This document shows positions 27,515-36,708 of a stretch of DNA of 64,000 nucleotides, in pieces. Source of the stretch: Streptomyces cinnamoneus (GTDB lineage: Bacteria > Actinomycetota > Actinomycetes > Streptomycetales > Streptomycetaceae). The notes under the pieces are model-generated. The model did no database searches. It saw nothing but the letters and a program-made list of their open reading frames with translations, and was not told the DNA's origin. The stretch is taken from contig NZ_BMVB01000012.1 of NCBI RefSeq assembly GCF_014650495.1, positions 124,001 to 188,000 on the forward strand. Direction: 5' to 3'. The position numbers and the translations under genes are program-made. Numbering within the stretch: position 1 is the first letter of the stretch; each line of letters begins with the position of its first letter.

Positions 27515-27558
27515 CGGGCCGCGAGGCCGTGGCCCCGCGTAACGCGGCTACGTGCACC

Positions 27559-27588
27559 TTGATCGCGAGACGGACCGTATCGTATTAT
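27559..27588 (+). promoter_or_regulatory. Probable sigma70-type promoter of the alpha/beta hydrolase gene
   Basis: TTGATC (27559-27564) and TATTAT (27583-27588) are separated by 18 bases and lie 36 bases before the hydrolase ATG. The surrounding CGGACCGTAT / ATCGTTCCG forms an imperfect inverted repeat over the -10 box and could be an operator. No regulator gene is adjacent. Confidence 0.5.
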
Positions 27589-27624
27589 CGTTCCGATCTC
27601 AGGTACTCGCGGGAGGAGCACCCC

Positions 27625-28503
27625 ATGCACCACTTCATCGATGTCGCACCCGGCGTACGGCTCTGGGCGGAGGAACGCGGCGCCGCCGCCGCCCCGCCGC
27701 TTCTGCTGATCATGGGCGCGCAGGCGTCCGGCATGGGGTGGCCCGACGAGCTGGTGGACGCGCTCGCCGTGCACCATCGCGTGATCCGCTACGACCACCG
27801 TGACACCGGCCGCTCGCCCTGGGCCTTCGACGAGCGGCCGTACGCCGTCACGGAGCTCGCCCGTGACGCGGTCGCCGTGCTGGACGGGCTCGGCATCGAC
27901 CGCGCCCACATCGTCGGGCTGTCGCTGGGCGGCATGCTCGCGCAGCTCCTGATCGCCGATCACCCGGAACGGCTGCTCAGCGCGACGCTCATGGGTACGT
28001 GCGCGCTGAGCACCGCTCCCTGCACGAGCCCGGACGGGACCCGGCTCGCCCCCGAGGAACTGCCCGGCATCGCCCCCGAGGTGCTGGAGATGTGGTCCCG
28101 GCCGGTCGAGGACCACGGGCCGGAGGCCGAGCTGGATCGCCGCGTCGAGCACTGGCGGGTCCTGTCCGGCGGGCAGCTGCCTTTCGACGCGGACTACTTC
28201 CGCTCGCTGGAGCGCAGGATCATCGAGCACACCGGGCACCATCGGACGAACACCGCGCACGGCAGCGCCGACAGCTCGGGCATGCTGCGCACGGACGAAC
28301 TCGCCGCCACCGACGTGCCCACCCTCGTCGTCTCCGCCCCCGCCGAACCGGTCTTCCCGCCGCCGCACCCCCAGCACCTCGCCCAGGCCGTCCGCGGGGC
28401 GCGCGTCGTCGAGATCCCGGGCATGGGCCACGCACTGCCGCGCGACGTGCTCGGCCCGCTCACCACGGCCATCCTCGGCCACACGGGCGCGAAGGGCAGA
28501 TGA
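27625..28503 (+). CDS. Alpha/beta hydrolase
   Basis: This 292-residue alpha/beta hydrolase has LLLIMGAQASGMGW (oxyanion region), YDHRDTGRSPW and the nucleophile elbow GLSLGG with the catalytic serine. VVSAPAEPVFPPPHPQHLA follows (acid region; the usual Asp is not obvious), and PGMGHALP carries the catalytic histidine. It belongs to the group that includes haloperoxidase-like and aclacinomycin-methylesterase-like hydrolases. GGGAGGAG precedes the ATG. Its stop overlaps a possible upstream start of the following gene (ATGA at 28500). Confidence 0.88.
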   Translation: MHHFIDVAPGVRLWAEERGAAAAPPLLLIMGAQASGMGWPDELVDALAVHHRVIRYDHRDTGRSPWAFDERPYAVTELARDAVAVLDGLGIDRAHIVGLSLGGMLAQLLIADHPERLLSATLMGTCALSTAPCTSPDGTRLAPEELPGIAPEVLEMWSRPVEDHGPEAELDRRVEHWRVLSGGQLPFDADYFRSLERRIIEHTGHHRTNTAHGSADSSGMLRTDELAATDVPTLVVSAPAEPVFPPPHPQHLAQAVRGARVVEIPGMGHALPRDVLGPLTTAILGHTGAKGR

Positions 28504-28571
28504 GCCAGGGGCGGCAGCCCTGGAGGACGCCGCCCCACAATGCGGAGCGACAGCTTCAGTATGGTCGGGGC

Positions 28572-29246
28572 ATGGCCTTCGGAAGAGACAGGAACAGCGA
28601 GCCGCCGGTTGCCGTCGTCGACTGGCGGGGCGTCCACACGTTCTCGATAGACATCGTGGAGCGGGAGACCGGTCCGCAGCGTAAGCGTCCTGTGCTCGGC
28701 CCCAATGCCGTGCGCGTGCCCAGGCGCGAGGGCCAGGACCGGGTCAAGGCGCCCTGTGCCTTCTTCCGCTCGGGCGTCGTGGGTGTCCGTGACGTCGGCC
28801 GCGTGCTGTACGAGGACCGGGAGGCGCGGCAAGTCCTGTGCGCGATCGAGGAATGCGACGCGGAGGGTGACGAGCGCCGCTACAGCGTGCGGGACGGCCG
28901 GGGCCAGGAGGTCGGGGTGATCCGTCGGGTACCTCCGGCGAGGAAACTGTTGCGGCACACCTGGCGCATTCAGCAGGCGGGTCACGCGGAGATCGTGGGA
29001 CGCAACAAGTGGGCCGCCATCGCGCCCAAGGAGGTTGCGGCTCGCGCCGCGGGGAAGTTCCTCGGCGGGTTGGTGGAGTCCGCGATGTCCCTCGGACACG
29101 ACGACGGCCAGGTCAAGGAACGGACCCTGCTGTGGCTGGCGGGCGAGGAGCAGGTCATGCAGTCCGTGGGCCAGGAATTCCAGATCAAGGCTCGCTGGCT
29201 GGACCGCAGGCTGGCGTTCGCCGTCGCGACGTTCGCCGACCGTTGA
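28572..29246 (+). CDS. Conserved hypothetical protein of about 224 residues
   Basis: The product is mostly beta-strand, with charged loops, and has no signal peptide or membrane helix. Readable landmarks are VVDWRGVHTFSIDIVERETG, VKAPCAFFRSGVVGVRDVGRVLYED, RYSVRDGRGQEVGVIRRV and HTWRIQQAGHAEIVGRNKW. The alternation of short strands with DGRGQEVG-like turns recalls LURP-one/tubby-like or DUF-type beta-barrel proteins, but this was not established. The ATG at 28572 fits the start of conserved-looking sequence. An ATG at 28500, overlapping the hydrolase stop, would add 24 residues and would couple the two genes. Confidence 0.7.
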   Translation: MAFGRDRNSEPPVAVVDWRGVHTFSIDIVERETGPQRKRPVLGPNAVRVPRREGQDRVKAPCAFFRSGVVGVRDVGRVLYEDREARQVLCAIEECDAEGDERRYSVRDGRGQEVGVIRRVPPARKLLRHTWRIQQAGHAEIVGRNKWAAIAPKEVAARAAGKFLGGLVESAMSLGHDDGQVKERTLLWLAGEEQVMQSVGQEFQIKARWLDRRLAFAVATFADR

Positions 29247-29283
29247 CGGCTCATCGCTTTTCGCAAGGAAAGGAACGAGTCCT

Positions 29284-31113
29284 GTGGATCCGTGCAAGCA
29301 GAGAGGCACTCTGTCCCTCGCCCTCGCGGTAGCCGGGCTCCTCGCCGTCGTGCCGTGGGTGGCCGCCTGCGACACGAAGGGCGTGCCGTCCGGGCACACC
29401 GCATCGAGTGGTGGTGCCGACCGTGCGCACGCCGACGTGTTGTTCATCGGTGCCCACCCCGACGACGAGTTCCAGTCCCTGGCCACGTTGGGGCGTTGGA
29501 GGGAGAGGGACCGGCTCGGCAGTGCGGTCGTCACCGTCACCCGGGGCGAAGGCGGCAGCAACGCCGTCGGCCCCGAGGAGGGTGCCGCCCTCGGGATGAT
29601 CCGCGAGACGGAAGAGCGCAAAGCCGTCGGGATTCTCGGGATCCGCGACGTCTACTACCTCGACAAGCCCGACTTCTGGTACACGCTGAACGCGCCTCTG
29701 ACCGGCACCGTCTGGAACCGGCAGCCGCAGCGGCCGACCGACACACTGGAACGGCTGGTCCGGGTGATCCGGGCCACCACCCCGAAGACCGTCGTCACCA
29801 TGGACCCACGGCCCTTCAACCAGCACGGCGCGCACCAGCAGGCCGGGCGCTTGGCCATCGAGGCGTTCACCATGGCCGGCGACCCGAGGGCGTTTCCCGG
29901 GCAGATCGCCGAGGAGAAGTACCGGCCCTGGAAGCCCGCCCGGCTCCTGACGCAGAGCTGGGGCTTCAAGGGCCCCCTGGGGTCGCAGTGCGACGGCAAG
30001 CGGATCGACGACAAGAACACCGGGCTGCCCGTCCTCGGCGTCTGGCCGGGCGAGCGGTCCTCCGGGGGGAAGACCTGGGCCCAGCTGGAACGGGACGCGG
30101 CCCGTACGTACAGGACGCAGGGCTTCCTCTCGCTGCCGGAGGACGTCGGGACGCCGCTGCAGGAGATGCCGTGTGAATGGTTCACGGTCGTGGCCGAGAA
30201 CGGAATGCCCCTGCAGGCCAAGGAACGCGCCCAGTCCGGCCTGCGCCCCCAGTACGCGGAATTCCGGGACTGGGCCCGGCGGATGAAGATGCCGTGGCTG
30301 GCCAACGACGCCCAGCCCGCCGACCCGGACCGTCCCTCCACCACCGCCCCCGAGGTCGCGAAGGCGCCGGTCGTCAACGGCACGGCGGACCCCGGCGAAT
30401 ATCCCGGCGCGGCAGTGGAGCTCACGCGCTGGGAGGGTGCGCGCTGTTCCTCGGCGATGGACTGCGCGGCCGATGCCTGCTTCGCCCGCCACGGCGACGA
30501 CCTGTACGTCCTGGTGCACGTCACCGACGACAAGAAGGGCGCCGCGCTCGACGGCACGAACGACTGCAAACGGCACTGGCGCACCGACTCCGTCGAGATC
30601 GACCTCGACCCGCAGGGCCGCTCCGACGACACCTCCACCACCTTCAAGGCCGCCGTCCTGCCCTTCACCGCGAACGGGGGAGGAGCCTGCACGGAGCGCG
30701 ACGGCGACAACCGGCAGGGTCCGGCGTCCTCGACCGCACCGGGGATGGTCGCCGTGTCCACGGTCACCGAGCCGTACCGGGGCTACACGGTGGAAGCGAA
30801 GCTCCCGCTCGCCGGCCTGCCCGCGCCCGTCGACCCCGACCGCCTCCGCGCGAACGTCCTCCTCTTCGACTCCGACACCCAGGACAGGACGGGCCACTCC
30901 CGGCTCGCATGGTCCCCGTCCGGCAGCGCCCAGGCCGATCCGTACGTCTGGGGCGGCCTGGGCCTTCCCGGCTACGTTCCCCCGCCCGGACGTCCGACGC
31001 ACCCTGCTGCCATTCCGATGGAGGCGGCCCAGAGCGAGCATTCGGAGGCTTCCCGCAGGCAGTCCGAACGCACAGGGGTCCCCCTCGGCTGCGGCCCGCG
31101 ACGGATGCAGTGA
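29284..31113 (+). CDS. PIG-L-family deacetylase lipoprotein with CBM9-like domain
   Basis: This 609-residue protein has a lipoprotein signal: a basic start, a hydrophobic run and the lipobox V-A-A-C with Cys29. A PIG-L/LmbE deacetylase domain follows, with the zinc motif GAHPDDE (56-62) and later FNQHGAHQQAGR carrying a further metal histidine. Residues about 350-560 look like a family 9 carbohydrate-binding module (VNGTADPGEYPGAAVELT, DDLYVLVHVTDDKK, DSVEIDLDPQG). Such proteins de-N-acetylate sugars or glycans outside the membrane. The start is the GTG at 29284, after AAGGAAAGGAACGAG. Substrate and partners are unknown. Confidence 0.85.
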   Translation: MDPCKQRGTLSLALAVAGLLAVVPWVAACDTKGVPSGHTASSGGADRAHADVLFIGAHPDDEFQSLATLGRWRERDRLGSAVVTVTRGEGGSNAVGPEEGAALGMIRETEERKAVGILGIRDVYYLDKPDFWYTLNAPLTGTVWNRQPQRPTDTLERLVRVIRATTPKTVVTMDPRPFNQHGAHQQAGRLAIEAFTMAGDPRAFPGQIAEEKYRPWKPARLLTQSWGFKGPLGSQCDGKRIDDKNTGLPVLGVWPGERSSGGKTWAQLERDAARTYRTQGFLSLPEDVGTPLQEMPCEWFTVVAENGMPLQAKERAQSGLRPQYAEFRDWARRMKMPWLANDAQPADPDRPSTTAPEVAKAPVVNGTADPGEYPGAAVELTRWEGARCSSAMDCAADACFARHGDDLYVLVHVTDDKKGAALDGTNDCKRHWRTDSVEIDLDPQGRSDDTSTTFKAAVLPFTANGGGACTERDGDNRQGPASSTAPGMVAVSTVTEPYRGYTVEAKLPLAGLPAPVDPDRLRANVLLFDSDTQDRTGHSRLAWSPSGSAQADPYVWGGLGLPGYVPPPGRPTHPAAIPMEAAQSEHSEASRRQSERTGVPLGCGPRRMQ

Positions 31114-31231
31114 CGTAGCCGAGGTGCCTACCTGTCGTGTGAGCTCCCGACAGCGGTGGTGTTCACCCGTCAGGGGGAACGCCGCCGGGGCTCGCCGGTC
31201 GGAGGGCCAGGGGGTGGCACTCTCTCGGAGC

Positions 31232-31738
31232 ATGACCGACATCATCAAGAACGCCCAGCTCGTGCCCGTCCAGGAGTTCCAGCGCATGGACGCGGACGGC
31301 GACGGATCCGTCGACCTGACCGATTTCCTCCGGGCACCGCTCCGGCTCCTGGCCGAGCTCGGCATCCCGGAGGAGTCGGACAAGGGGCGGGCTCTCCTCG
31401 ACGCCAACAAGACCCAGTGGACGTTCCTGCTGTCCCTCGGCGATGCCGACGGCGACGGGATCCTTTCGAGCGACGAGTACGTGGCCGCCCGGACGTCCCC
31501 CGGCTTCCGTTCGGCGGACCGCCCCGGCAAGGGCGAGGTGTGCCGGACCCTGTTCGATCTTCTCGACCGCGACGACGACGGCTCCGTCGACCGGGACGAG
31601 TTCCTCCTGGCCGGCGACTTCCTGGGCATGTCGGCCACCGATGCCGCCGCGTACTTCGACGAACTCGACGCCGACAGCAGCGGACGCATCAGCCCGAAGG
31701 AGTTCCTGAAGGCGGTGAAGCGCTTCTACACCAGCTGA
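31232..31738 (+). CDS. Four-EF-hand calcium-binding protein
   Basis: This 168-residue protein has four EF-hand loops: DADGDGSVDLTD (20-31), DADGDGILSSDE (71-82), DRDDDGSVDRDE (112-123) and DADSSGRISPKE (146-157). Loops 2-4 keep Glu at position 12; loop 1 has Asp. The spacing and total length match the calerythrin-like sarcoplasmic calcium-binding proteins of actinomycetes, thought to buffer or sense intracellular Ca2+. No signal peptide is present. CGGAG precedes the ATG at 31232. Confidence 0.93.
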   Translation: MTDIIKNAQLVPVQEFQRMDADGDGSVDLTDFLRAPLRLLAELGIPEESDKGRALLDANKTQWTFLLSLGDADGDGILSSDEYVAARTSPGFRSADRPGKGEVCRTLFDLLDRDDDGSVDRDEFLLAGDFLGMSATDAAAYFDELDADSSGRISPKEFLKAVKRFYTS

Positions 31739-31810
31739 GCCCCGGGCCGGAGTCAGCCAGGCCGAGCCGACTCGCCCGCGACGCCGGCCACGCACCGACC
31801 GTCGGGCCAC

Positions 31811-31847
31811 CGGGCGGGTCGGTCACCCCCACCGGGGGCGCCGCCCG
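31811..31847. terminator. Hairpin between convergent genes
   Basis: CGGGCGG (31811-31817) pairs with CCGCCCG (31841-31847), and inside it CCCCC (31826-31830) pairs with GGGGG (31834-31838) around a 3-nt loop. It lies in the gap between the convergent EF-hand gene and the small minus-strand gene and may terminate both. No T-run follows, as is common in Streptomyces. Confidence 0.4.
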
Positions 31848-31883
31848 TCGCCGGGCGAGGGCCGGCTCCGTGGCCCCGGCCCG

Positions 31884-32156
31884 TCAGGTCTCGTCCTCCA
31901 GCACGGCGTCGCAGGCGCTGCAGACCCGGTCGGCGTGTTCCGGGGGGTACCACGAGGAACCGGGGTGCTCCGACGGCTTCCACGGGGCCGCCTCCATGGC
32001 GAAGGTGTCCTTGCCGCAGAACGTCCGGGGACCCAGCGCCGAGGAGCCCGGGGCAGTGGGCGCCGCATGCACGTGGCGGACGACCGGGGCCCCTTCGCCC
32101 CTGCCGACCGCGGTCGGCGCCCTGTCGAGCTCGTACACCACGATGATCTCCGTCAT
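31884..32156 (-). CDS. Small hypothetical protein with a CxxC pair
   Basis: This 90-residue protein begins TEIIVVYELDRAPTAVGRG and later has RTFCGKDTFAMEAAPWKPSEHPG and a C-terminal RVCSACDAVLEDET. A single Cys followed by a CxxC suggests possible metal binding, but a complete four-ligand site is not visible (three Cys plus nearby His). The ATG at 32156 gives the conserved-looking start. It is convergent with the EF-hand gene. No function is recognised. Confidence 0.65.
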   Translation of the reverse strand: MTEIIVVYELDRAPTAVGRGEGAPVVRHVHAAPTAPGSSALGPRTFCGKDTFAMEAAPWKPSEHPGSSWYPPEHADRVCSACDAVLEDET

Positions 32157-32453
32157 GATCCGACAGTAGACCGCCGTGTGGGCGCACGCCGTGTGGGCGC
32201 CCTGCCTCCGTGTCACCGGCCCGTGGCGGCAGAGTCACCCCGGCGTCCTCCTCTTCATGGACGCCAGCAGCACACACCGGGCATGGAGGAGACCATGCTT
32301 CCGCCGGACCGTACGATCCTCCGGGCCCGTTCCCGGGCCGGGTGGACGTTCGACCGGGTGAGTGCGGCCGGAAGCGCGCTGCCCGTGGGTGCGGGGGAGG
32401 CTGCCACGCTTCCGGTATCGGAGGGCCCGCTCACAGGGGCCCTGCTCTCAGCC
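32157..32453. other. Non-coding gap with a 13-bp direct repeat
   Basis: GCCGTGTGGGCGC occurs twice in tandem (32173-32185 and 32188-32200), two bases apart, just upstream of the small minus-strand gene. Beyond that no gene, RNA or convincing promoter is seen on either strand. Confidence 0.5.
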
Positions 32454-33602
32454 CTACGAGGTCTCGCACAGCGCCGCTTCGGCAACCTTGTACATCTTCA
32501 TGATGGAGGCGGTCTGATTGAGGGAAGCGGCCGAGTTGCTCATCACCGACGCGTGGCGGCCGTCGGCGGTCACCATGGTCAGCGACATGTAGCCGTTGAC
32601 GCTGCCGGTGTGTCCCATGGCCACTCCGCCACAGGGCAGGGGGCCGGCCGCCAGGCCGAGGCCGTATCCGGTGCCCGGGCCCTGGCCCTGGTCCCAGAAC
32701 GTCTTCATCTCGGCCAGGCTCGCCTGCGACACGACCTTTCCGCCGACGAGCGCCTGGTAGAAGGCGGTGAGGTCCTGCTCGGTCGAGACCATCGCCCCCG
32801 CGCTGCCGAATTGGGACGGTTCGAAGTCCGACGTGACGTCGGTCCAGAAGACGGCCGGGCCGATGCGGAGCACCCTGTAGCCACGGACGTACGGGTCGGG
32901 GAGGGTGCGGATTCCCGGCACGGGGTAGAAGGTGTGGTTCAGGCCGAGCGGCCCGATGATGCGGGTCGTGATCGCCTCGCCGACCTGGGCCTTGGTGACC
33001 TTCTCGATGAGCATGCCGAGGATCTGGTAGTTCACGTTGGAGTAGACGAGCTTGCTTCCCGGCGAGGCGACCGGGGGGCGTTCCAGCCCTTGGCGCACCA
33101 GCTCGGCATGGGTGTACGTCGGCTGCGGGCGCAGGCTGGGGCTGTCCGGGATGCCGCTGGTGTGTTGCAGGAGGTGGCGCACGGTGATGGTGTTGCCGTC
33201 GTAGCCGTTGCCGTCGACCACGCCGGGCAGGTACTGCTCGATCGGGGCGGTGAGGGAGACCTTCCCCTCGTCGACCAGCTGCAGGACCACGGCCGCGGTG
33301 AAGGTCTTGGTCTGGCTGCCGGCGCGGAAGTGGTCGGTGGGCTGGACGGGCCGGTTGGCGCCGACGAGGCCGGTACCGGAGCTGAGGTTCCACGAACCGG
33401 TGCTGTTCCCGGCGTAGACCCCGGCGCCCGGGCCGGTCACCGCCTGGAAGGCGTTCAGCGCGGCCTGTGTGGTCGCGTGGCCGTCGGCGGCGGGCTGAGG
33501 CTGCGCGGGCCGGGCCTGCGCCGGGGACGGCAGCACCAGCACCGCCGCGAACACCGCGCCGACCACGGCCGCCAGTCTCCGTCTGCGTAAGTTCCTTGCC
33601 AC
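32454..33602 (-). CDS. Secreted serine hydrolase (class C beta-lactamase/DD-peptidase fold)
   Basis: This 382-residue protein has an Arg-rich signal peptide (cleavage near PAQARPAQ). The fold's three active-site motifs are the nucleophile SxxK as SQTK (96-99), YSN (187-189) and a late HTG in MGHTGSVNGY. It resembles actinobacterial D-alanyl-D-alanine carboxypeptidases of the R61 type. Start choice: the GTG at 33602 has AAGGAGTCCCA directly before it. Codon 5 is TTA, so expression may need bldA. A second gene of this fold lies at 35309-36574. Confidence 0.9.
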   Translation of the reverse strand: MARNLRRRRLAAVVGAVFAAVLVLPSPAQARPAQPQPAADGHATTQAALNAFQAVTGPGAGVYAGNSTGSWNLSSGTGLVGANRPVQPTDHFRAGSQTKTFTAAVVLQLVDEGKVSLTAPIEQYLPGVVDGNGYDGNTITVRHLLQHTSGIPDSPSLRPQPTYTHAELVRQGLERPPVASPGSKLVYSNVNYQILGMLIEKVTKAQVGEAITTRIIGPLGLNHTFYPVPGIRTLPDPYVRGYRVLRIGPAVFWTDVTSDFEPSQFGSAGAMVSTEQDLTAFYQALVGGKVVSQASLAEMKTFWDQGQGPGTGYGLGLAAGPLPCGGVAMGHTGSVNGYMSLTMVTADGRHASVMSNSAASLNQTASIMKMYKVAEAALCETS

Positions 33603-34075
33603 TGGGACTCCTTGATGGATACGGGATTCTCGTTCTCTTGACGCGACTGGGCGAGCCGCGCCCGGGCGAACCGCACTGGGCGAGTATGGGGCGGCCGGGC
33701 CCCTGTTGTGGAGATCGTTTCTGGACGGGCGGTGATTGCTATAGGCACAGAGGTGGCGCGGGCGGGGTCGGTGCGGAGTCTGCGGTGGAACCACCGGTCG
33801 CCGCGAGCGGGACGAGGCGGGCTGAGCCGGTCCCGTCGGCGGCGGCCACACGCACGGATGCATCTGTTCGGTGGTACGTAACCAAGAACCGGCGATCACG
33901 TTAGTCCGCCCGGCAGGGAGCATTTGGATCTTGAGTCTCGACGCACCTCGGCCTCGGCACGCCGCCCGCGCCGGGCGGGCTGTGGTGGCCGACGCCGGCC
34001 ATGCTCCTCGGAATGACGGACGGCGAACACCAGGCCCCCCGATGACAGAGCCCGGACCACCGACAGGGAGCAGGC
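33603..34075. other. 473-bp intergenic region between divergent genes
   Basis: It must contain the promoters of the serine hydrolase (minus) and phosphotransferase (plus) genes. No clean -35/-10 pair, palindrome, repeat, RNA gene or short coding frame with a ribosome site was recognised. Confidence 0.5.
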
Positions 34076-35173
34076 ATGCCCGTACCGCTGCAGCGCGATC
34101 CGCACCGCACCCGCGAGGCGATCACGCAATGGCTGGCCGACCGGTTCCCCGCCGAGGGCACCCCCACGATCGGGGCCCTGAGCACTCCCGACGAGACGGG
34201 CTTCAGCGGCGAGACGCTCCTGTGCGACGTGAAGTGGAACCACCAGGGCCGGAGCCTGGTCCGGCCCCTGGCCGTCAAAGTGGCTCCGGCCCGCCACCAC
34301 CTGTTGCCGGACTCCTCGTGGCACCGTCAGGTCAGGCTCCAGGAACTCCTGGCCACAACCGACGTGCCCGTGGCCAGGATCCACGGCAGTGAGTCCTCCG
34401 GCGAACTCCTCGGCGCCCCTTTCGTCGTCATGGAACGGATCGACGGGCGGGTGCCGGGAGACATCCCCTCGTACCACCGCTCCGGCTGGCTGACGGAACT
34501 CCGCGCGGCCGACCGCGCGCAGGTCTGGAACGGCGGTCTGCAACTGATGGCGAGGCTCCACCGCCTCGGCCCCGACACCCTGGACCTGTCCTTCCTGGAC
34601 GACCCGGCCCACGGCCGGGCCTATGGTCCCGTCGGCATGCGCCGCCAGTTCGGCGCATGCATGGCGCATCTGGAGTTCTACGGCGTCCAGGACGACCCCG
34701 TCGTCCTGCGCGCCGCCGACTGGCTGCGGGACCACCGCCCGGAAGAGCCCGGACCGCCGCGGCTGTTGTGGGGTGACGCCCGCATCGGCAACATCATCTA
34801 CTCGGGCCACACGCCGGTCGCCCTCCTGGACTGGGAGATGGCCACGCTCGGCGCGCCGGAGAGCGACCTGGCCTGGTACCTCTTCACCGACCGCTACCTG
34901 AGCGAGGGCCTCGGTCTGCCGCGGCTTCCCGGCCTGCCGGGCCGGCGGGAGACCGTGGCGACGTACGCCTCCCTCCTCGGTCGTCCACTGCGCGACTTCG
35001 CCTCCTACGAGGTGTTCGCCGCCTTCCGGTTCAGCCTGATCACGTCCCGGGTCACGCGCCTGATGACGGGCACGGGCATCCAGTGGCCGAGCGGACGGAC
35101 TCCCTACCTGCGCAGCGCGGCCCTGCTCGCCAGGGTGCTGGACGAGGCCGGTGAAGCGTCCTGCCCCGGGTGA
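34076..35173 (+). CDS. Phosphotransferase of the aminoglycoside phosphotransferase (APH) fold
   Basis: This 365-residue kinase-like protein has the nucleotide-binding ETLLCDVKW region and the ATP lysine in AVKVAP. The catalytic loop is RLLWGDARIGNIIY (the H/W-G-D-x-R-x-G-N form, with Asp and Asn present), with LLDWEMATLGAPESDLAWYLF as the metal-binding DWE. This subgroup also contains acyl-CoA-dehydrogenase-associated kinases, so resistance should not be assumed. GGGAG precedes the ATG at 34076. The gene appears monocistronic. Confidence 0.85.
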   Translation: MPVPLQRDPHRTREAITQWLADRFPAEGTPTIGALSTPDETGFSGETLLCDVKWNHQGRSLVRPLAVKVAPARHHLLPDSSWHRQVRLQELLATTDVPVARIHGSESSGELLGAPFVVMERIDGRVPGDIPSYHRSGWLTELRAADRAQVWNGGLQLMARLHRLGPDTLDLSFLDDPAHGRAYGPVGMRRQFGACMAHLEFYGVQDDPVVLRAADWLRDHRPEEPGPPRLLWGDARIGNIIYSGHTPVALLDWEMATLGAPESDLAWYLFTDRYLSEGLGLPRLPGLPGRRETVATYASLLGRPLRDFASYEVFAAFRFSLITSRVTRLMTGTGIQWPSGRTPYLRSAALLARVLDEAGEASCPG

Positions 35174-35264
35174 GCGGCCAGGGAGCCGGCCGGCACCGCA
35201 GCACGTCCGCCTCCGGCTGCTTCCCGCCCGAGGGCAGGCAGATGGCCCGGGTAAGGGAATCGGT

Positions 35265-35279
35265 CTACGATTTGCGTAG
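35265..35279. promoter_or_regulatory. Short inverted repeat upstream of second serine hydrolase
   Basis: CTACG (35265-35269) and CGTAG (35275-35279) are inverted with a 5-nt spacer in the only A/T-rich part of the gap. It sits about 30 bases before the serine hydrolase start, near possible -10 sequences (CTATCAT, CTTATGG). A weak operator or promoter element is possible. Confidence 0.3.
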
Positions 35280-35308
35280 CTCTATCATCTTATGGCTGGA
35301 GTCAGCCC

Positions 35309-36574
35309 ATGACGCACTCGTGCATACGGTTGCGCAGGGGGGCCGTGACCGCCGTTGCCGTGGGGATGGTTGTGGTGCCGGTTGCGAGTGGGGCCGCAGG
35401 CGTGGCGCCGATGCCCGTTCCCACTACCGCCACAGCTGCTGGACCGCCGGCGCCGCCCGGTTCCGCGCCGGCCGCCGACGGTGACTTCCGGGAGCTCACT
35501 CCCGCCGTGGCGCAGCAGCTCGACGAAGCCGTGCAGCGCGTCATGCGGGAGGCGGACGTCCCCGGGGTGACCGTCGGGCTGTGGACGCCCGACAAGGGGC
35601 GCTACGTGCGGTCGTTCGGGATCGCCGACAAGAGCAACGGCCGGAGGATGTCGTCGGACATGTACATCCGGATCGGCAGCGAGACCAAGACGTTCACCGT
35701 GACCGCGCTGCTGAAGCTGGTCGACCAGGGCAAGCTGAACCTGGACGATCCGATCGGCACGTACATCGACGGGGTGCCCAACGGGAACACGATCACCCTG
35801 CGCCAGCTGGCCGGGATGCGCAGCGGGCTCTTCAACTACTCCGAGGACGAGGACTTCTACAAGGCGCTCACGTCCGATCCGCGGCGTCCGTTCACGCCGC
35901 AGCAGTTGCTCGGCTACGCCTTCAAGCACCCCGTGCTGTTCCCGCCGGGCGAGAAGTTCTCCTACTGCAACACCAACCTCATCCTCCTCGGCCTGGTCGT
36001 CGAGAAGGTCGGTGGCCGGCCCCTCGGCGACTTCATCCGGGAGAACGTCCTCGCACCGGCCGGCCTGCATGCCACGCTCTTCCCGGCCGGCGCGGAGTTC
36101 CCGAACCCGCACGCGCAGGGATACACGAACCAGACCGCGAGCGGGAAGACCGAGGACGCCGCCGACTGGAATCCCTCCTGGGGCTGGGCGGCCGGGGCGA
36201 TGATCTCCGATCTGGAGGATCTGCGCGTCTGGGCGCGCACGGTCGCCACGGGCATCTTCCCCAACGGCGAGACCATGATCAGCGCCGTCACGCAGAAGCA
36301 GCGGCTCACCACCGCCCCGACCACGATCCCGGGCGCCGGGTACGGCCTCGGCATCTTCGACGTCCAGGGCTGGATCGGGCACAACGGTTCGCTGCCCGGC
36401 TACGAGACCCTGACCGTCCATCTGCCCAAGGCCCAGGCGACCCTCGTCGTGTTGCTGAACACGGACATCGATCACGACGGTGCGGAACCCAGCACGCTCT
36501 TCGGCGAGGCGATCACGAAGATCGTCACACCGGGGAACGTCTACAACCTGCCCGCGCAGCCCGCGGCGAGGTGA
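35309..36574 (+). CDS. Secreted serine hydrolase (beta-lactamase/DD-peptidase fold)
   Basis: This 421-residue protein has a signal peptide (GAVTAVAVGMVVVPVASGAA) and a Pro/Ala linker. The motifs SETK (124-127), YCN (219-221) and a C-terminal HNGSLPGYET (in place of the HxG/KTG triad) complete an R61-type DD-peptidase/esterase active site. It is 421 residues against 382 in the similar protein at 32454 and not an obvious recent duplicate: the intervening sequences differ. It is followed by a strong terminator hairpin. Confidence 0.9.
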   Translation: MTHSCIRLRRGAVTAVAVGMVVVPVASGAAGVAPMPVPTTATAAGPPAPPGSAPAADGDFRELTPAVAQQLDEAVQRVMREADVPGVTVGLWTPDKGRYVRSFGIADKSNGRRMSSDMYIRIGSETKTFTVTALLKLVDQGKLNLDDPIGTYIDGVPNGNTITLRQLAGMRSGLFNYSEDEDFYKALTSDPRRPFTPQQLLGYAFKHPVLFPPGEKFSYCNTNLILLGLVVEKVGGRPLGDFIRENVLAPAGLHATLFPAGAEFPNPHAQGYTNQTASGKTEDAADWNPSWGWAAGAMISDLEDLRVWARTVATGIFPNGETMISAVTQKQRLTTAPTTIPGAGYGLGIFDVQGWIGHNGSLPGYETLTVHLPKAQATLVVLLNTDIDHDGAEPSTLFGEAITKIVTPGNVYNLPAQPAAR

Positions 36575-36583
36575 GGACCCGCA

Positions 36584-36608
36584 GCGACGCCCCCGCCGGG
36601 GGCGTCGC
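36584..36608 (+). terminator. Rho-independent-type hairpin after the serine hydrolase gene
   Basis: GCGACGCCCCC (36584-36594) and GGGGGCGTCGC (36598-36608) form a perfect 11-bp stem with a 3-nt loop, 10 bases after the stop at 36574. There is no T-tract, typical of high-GC actinobacteria. Confidence 0.75.
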
Positions 36609-36708
36609 GCCGGGGGACGGGCGCGAGGGTCGGGGCCGAGGTAACGGAACGGGCCCGAGGTTGCCGAATCGGCCACGTCGCTCGTGAGCCAAGGGCTATA
36701 CCGGTGGC

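Noticed and set aside
31884..32156. Small protein as a zinc-finger regulator
   Set aside because: Only one CxxC and one isolated Cys are present; no complete metal site or DNA-binding helix is visible.
32290..32453. Possible small plus-strand gene upstream of the serine hydrolase stop
   Set aside because: No ribosome site or conserved-looking sequence, and the frame continues antisense into the serine hydrolase.
34076..35173. Phosphotransferase as an antibiotic-resistance gene
   Set aside because: The fold is shared with many metabolic kinases, and its neighbours and motifs give no link to aminoglycosides or macrolides.
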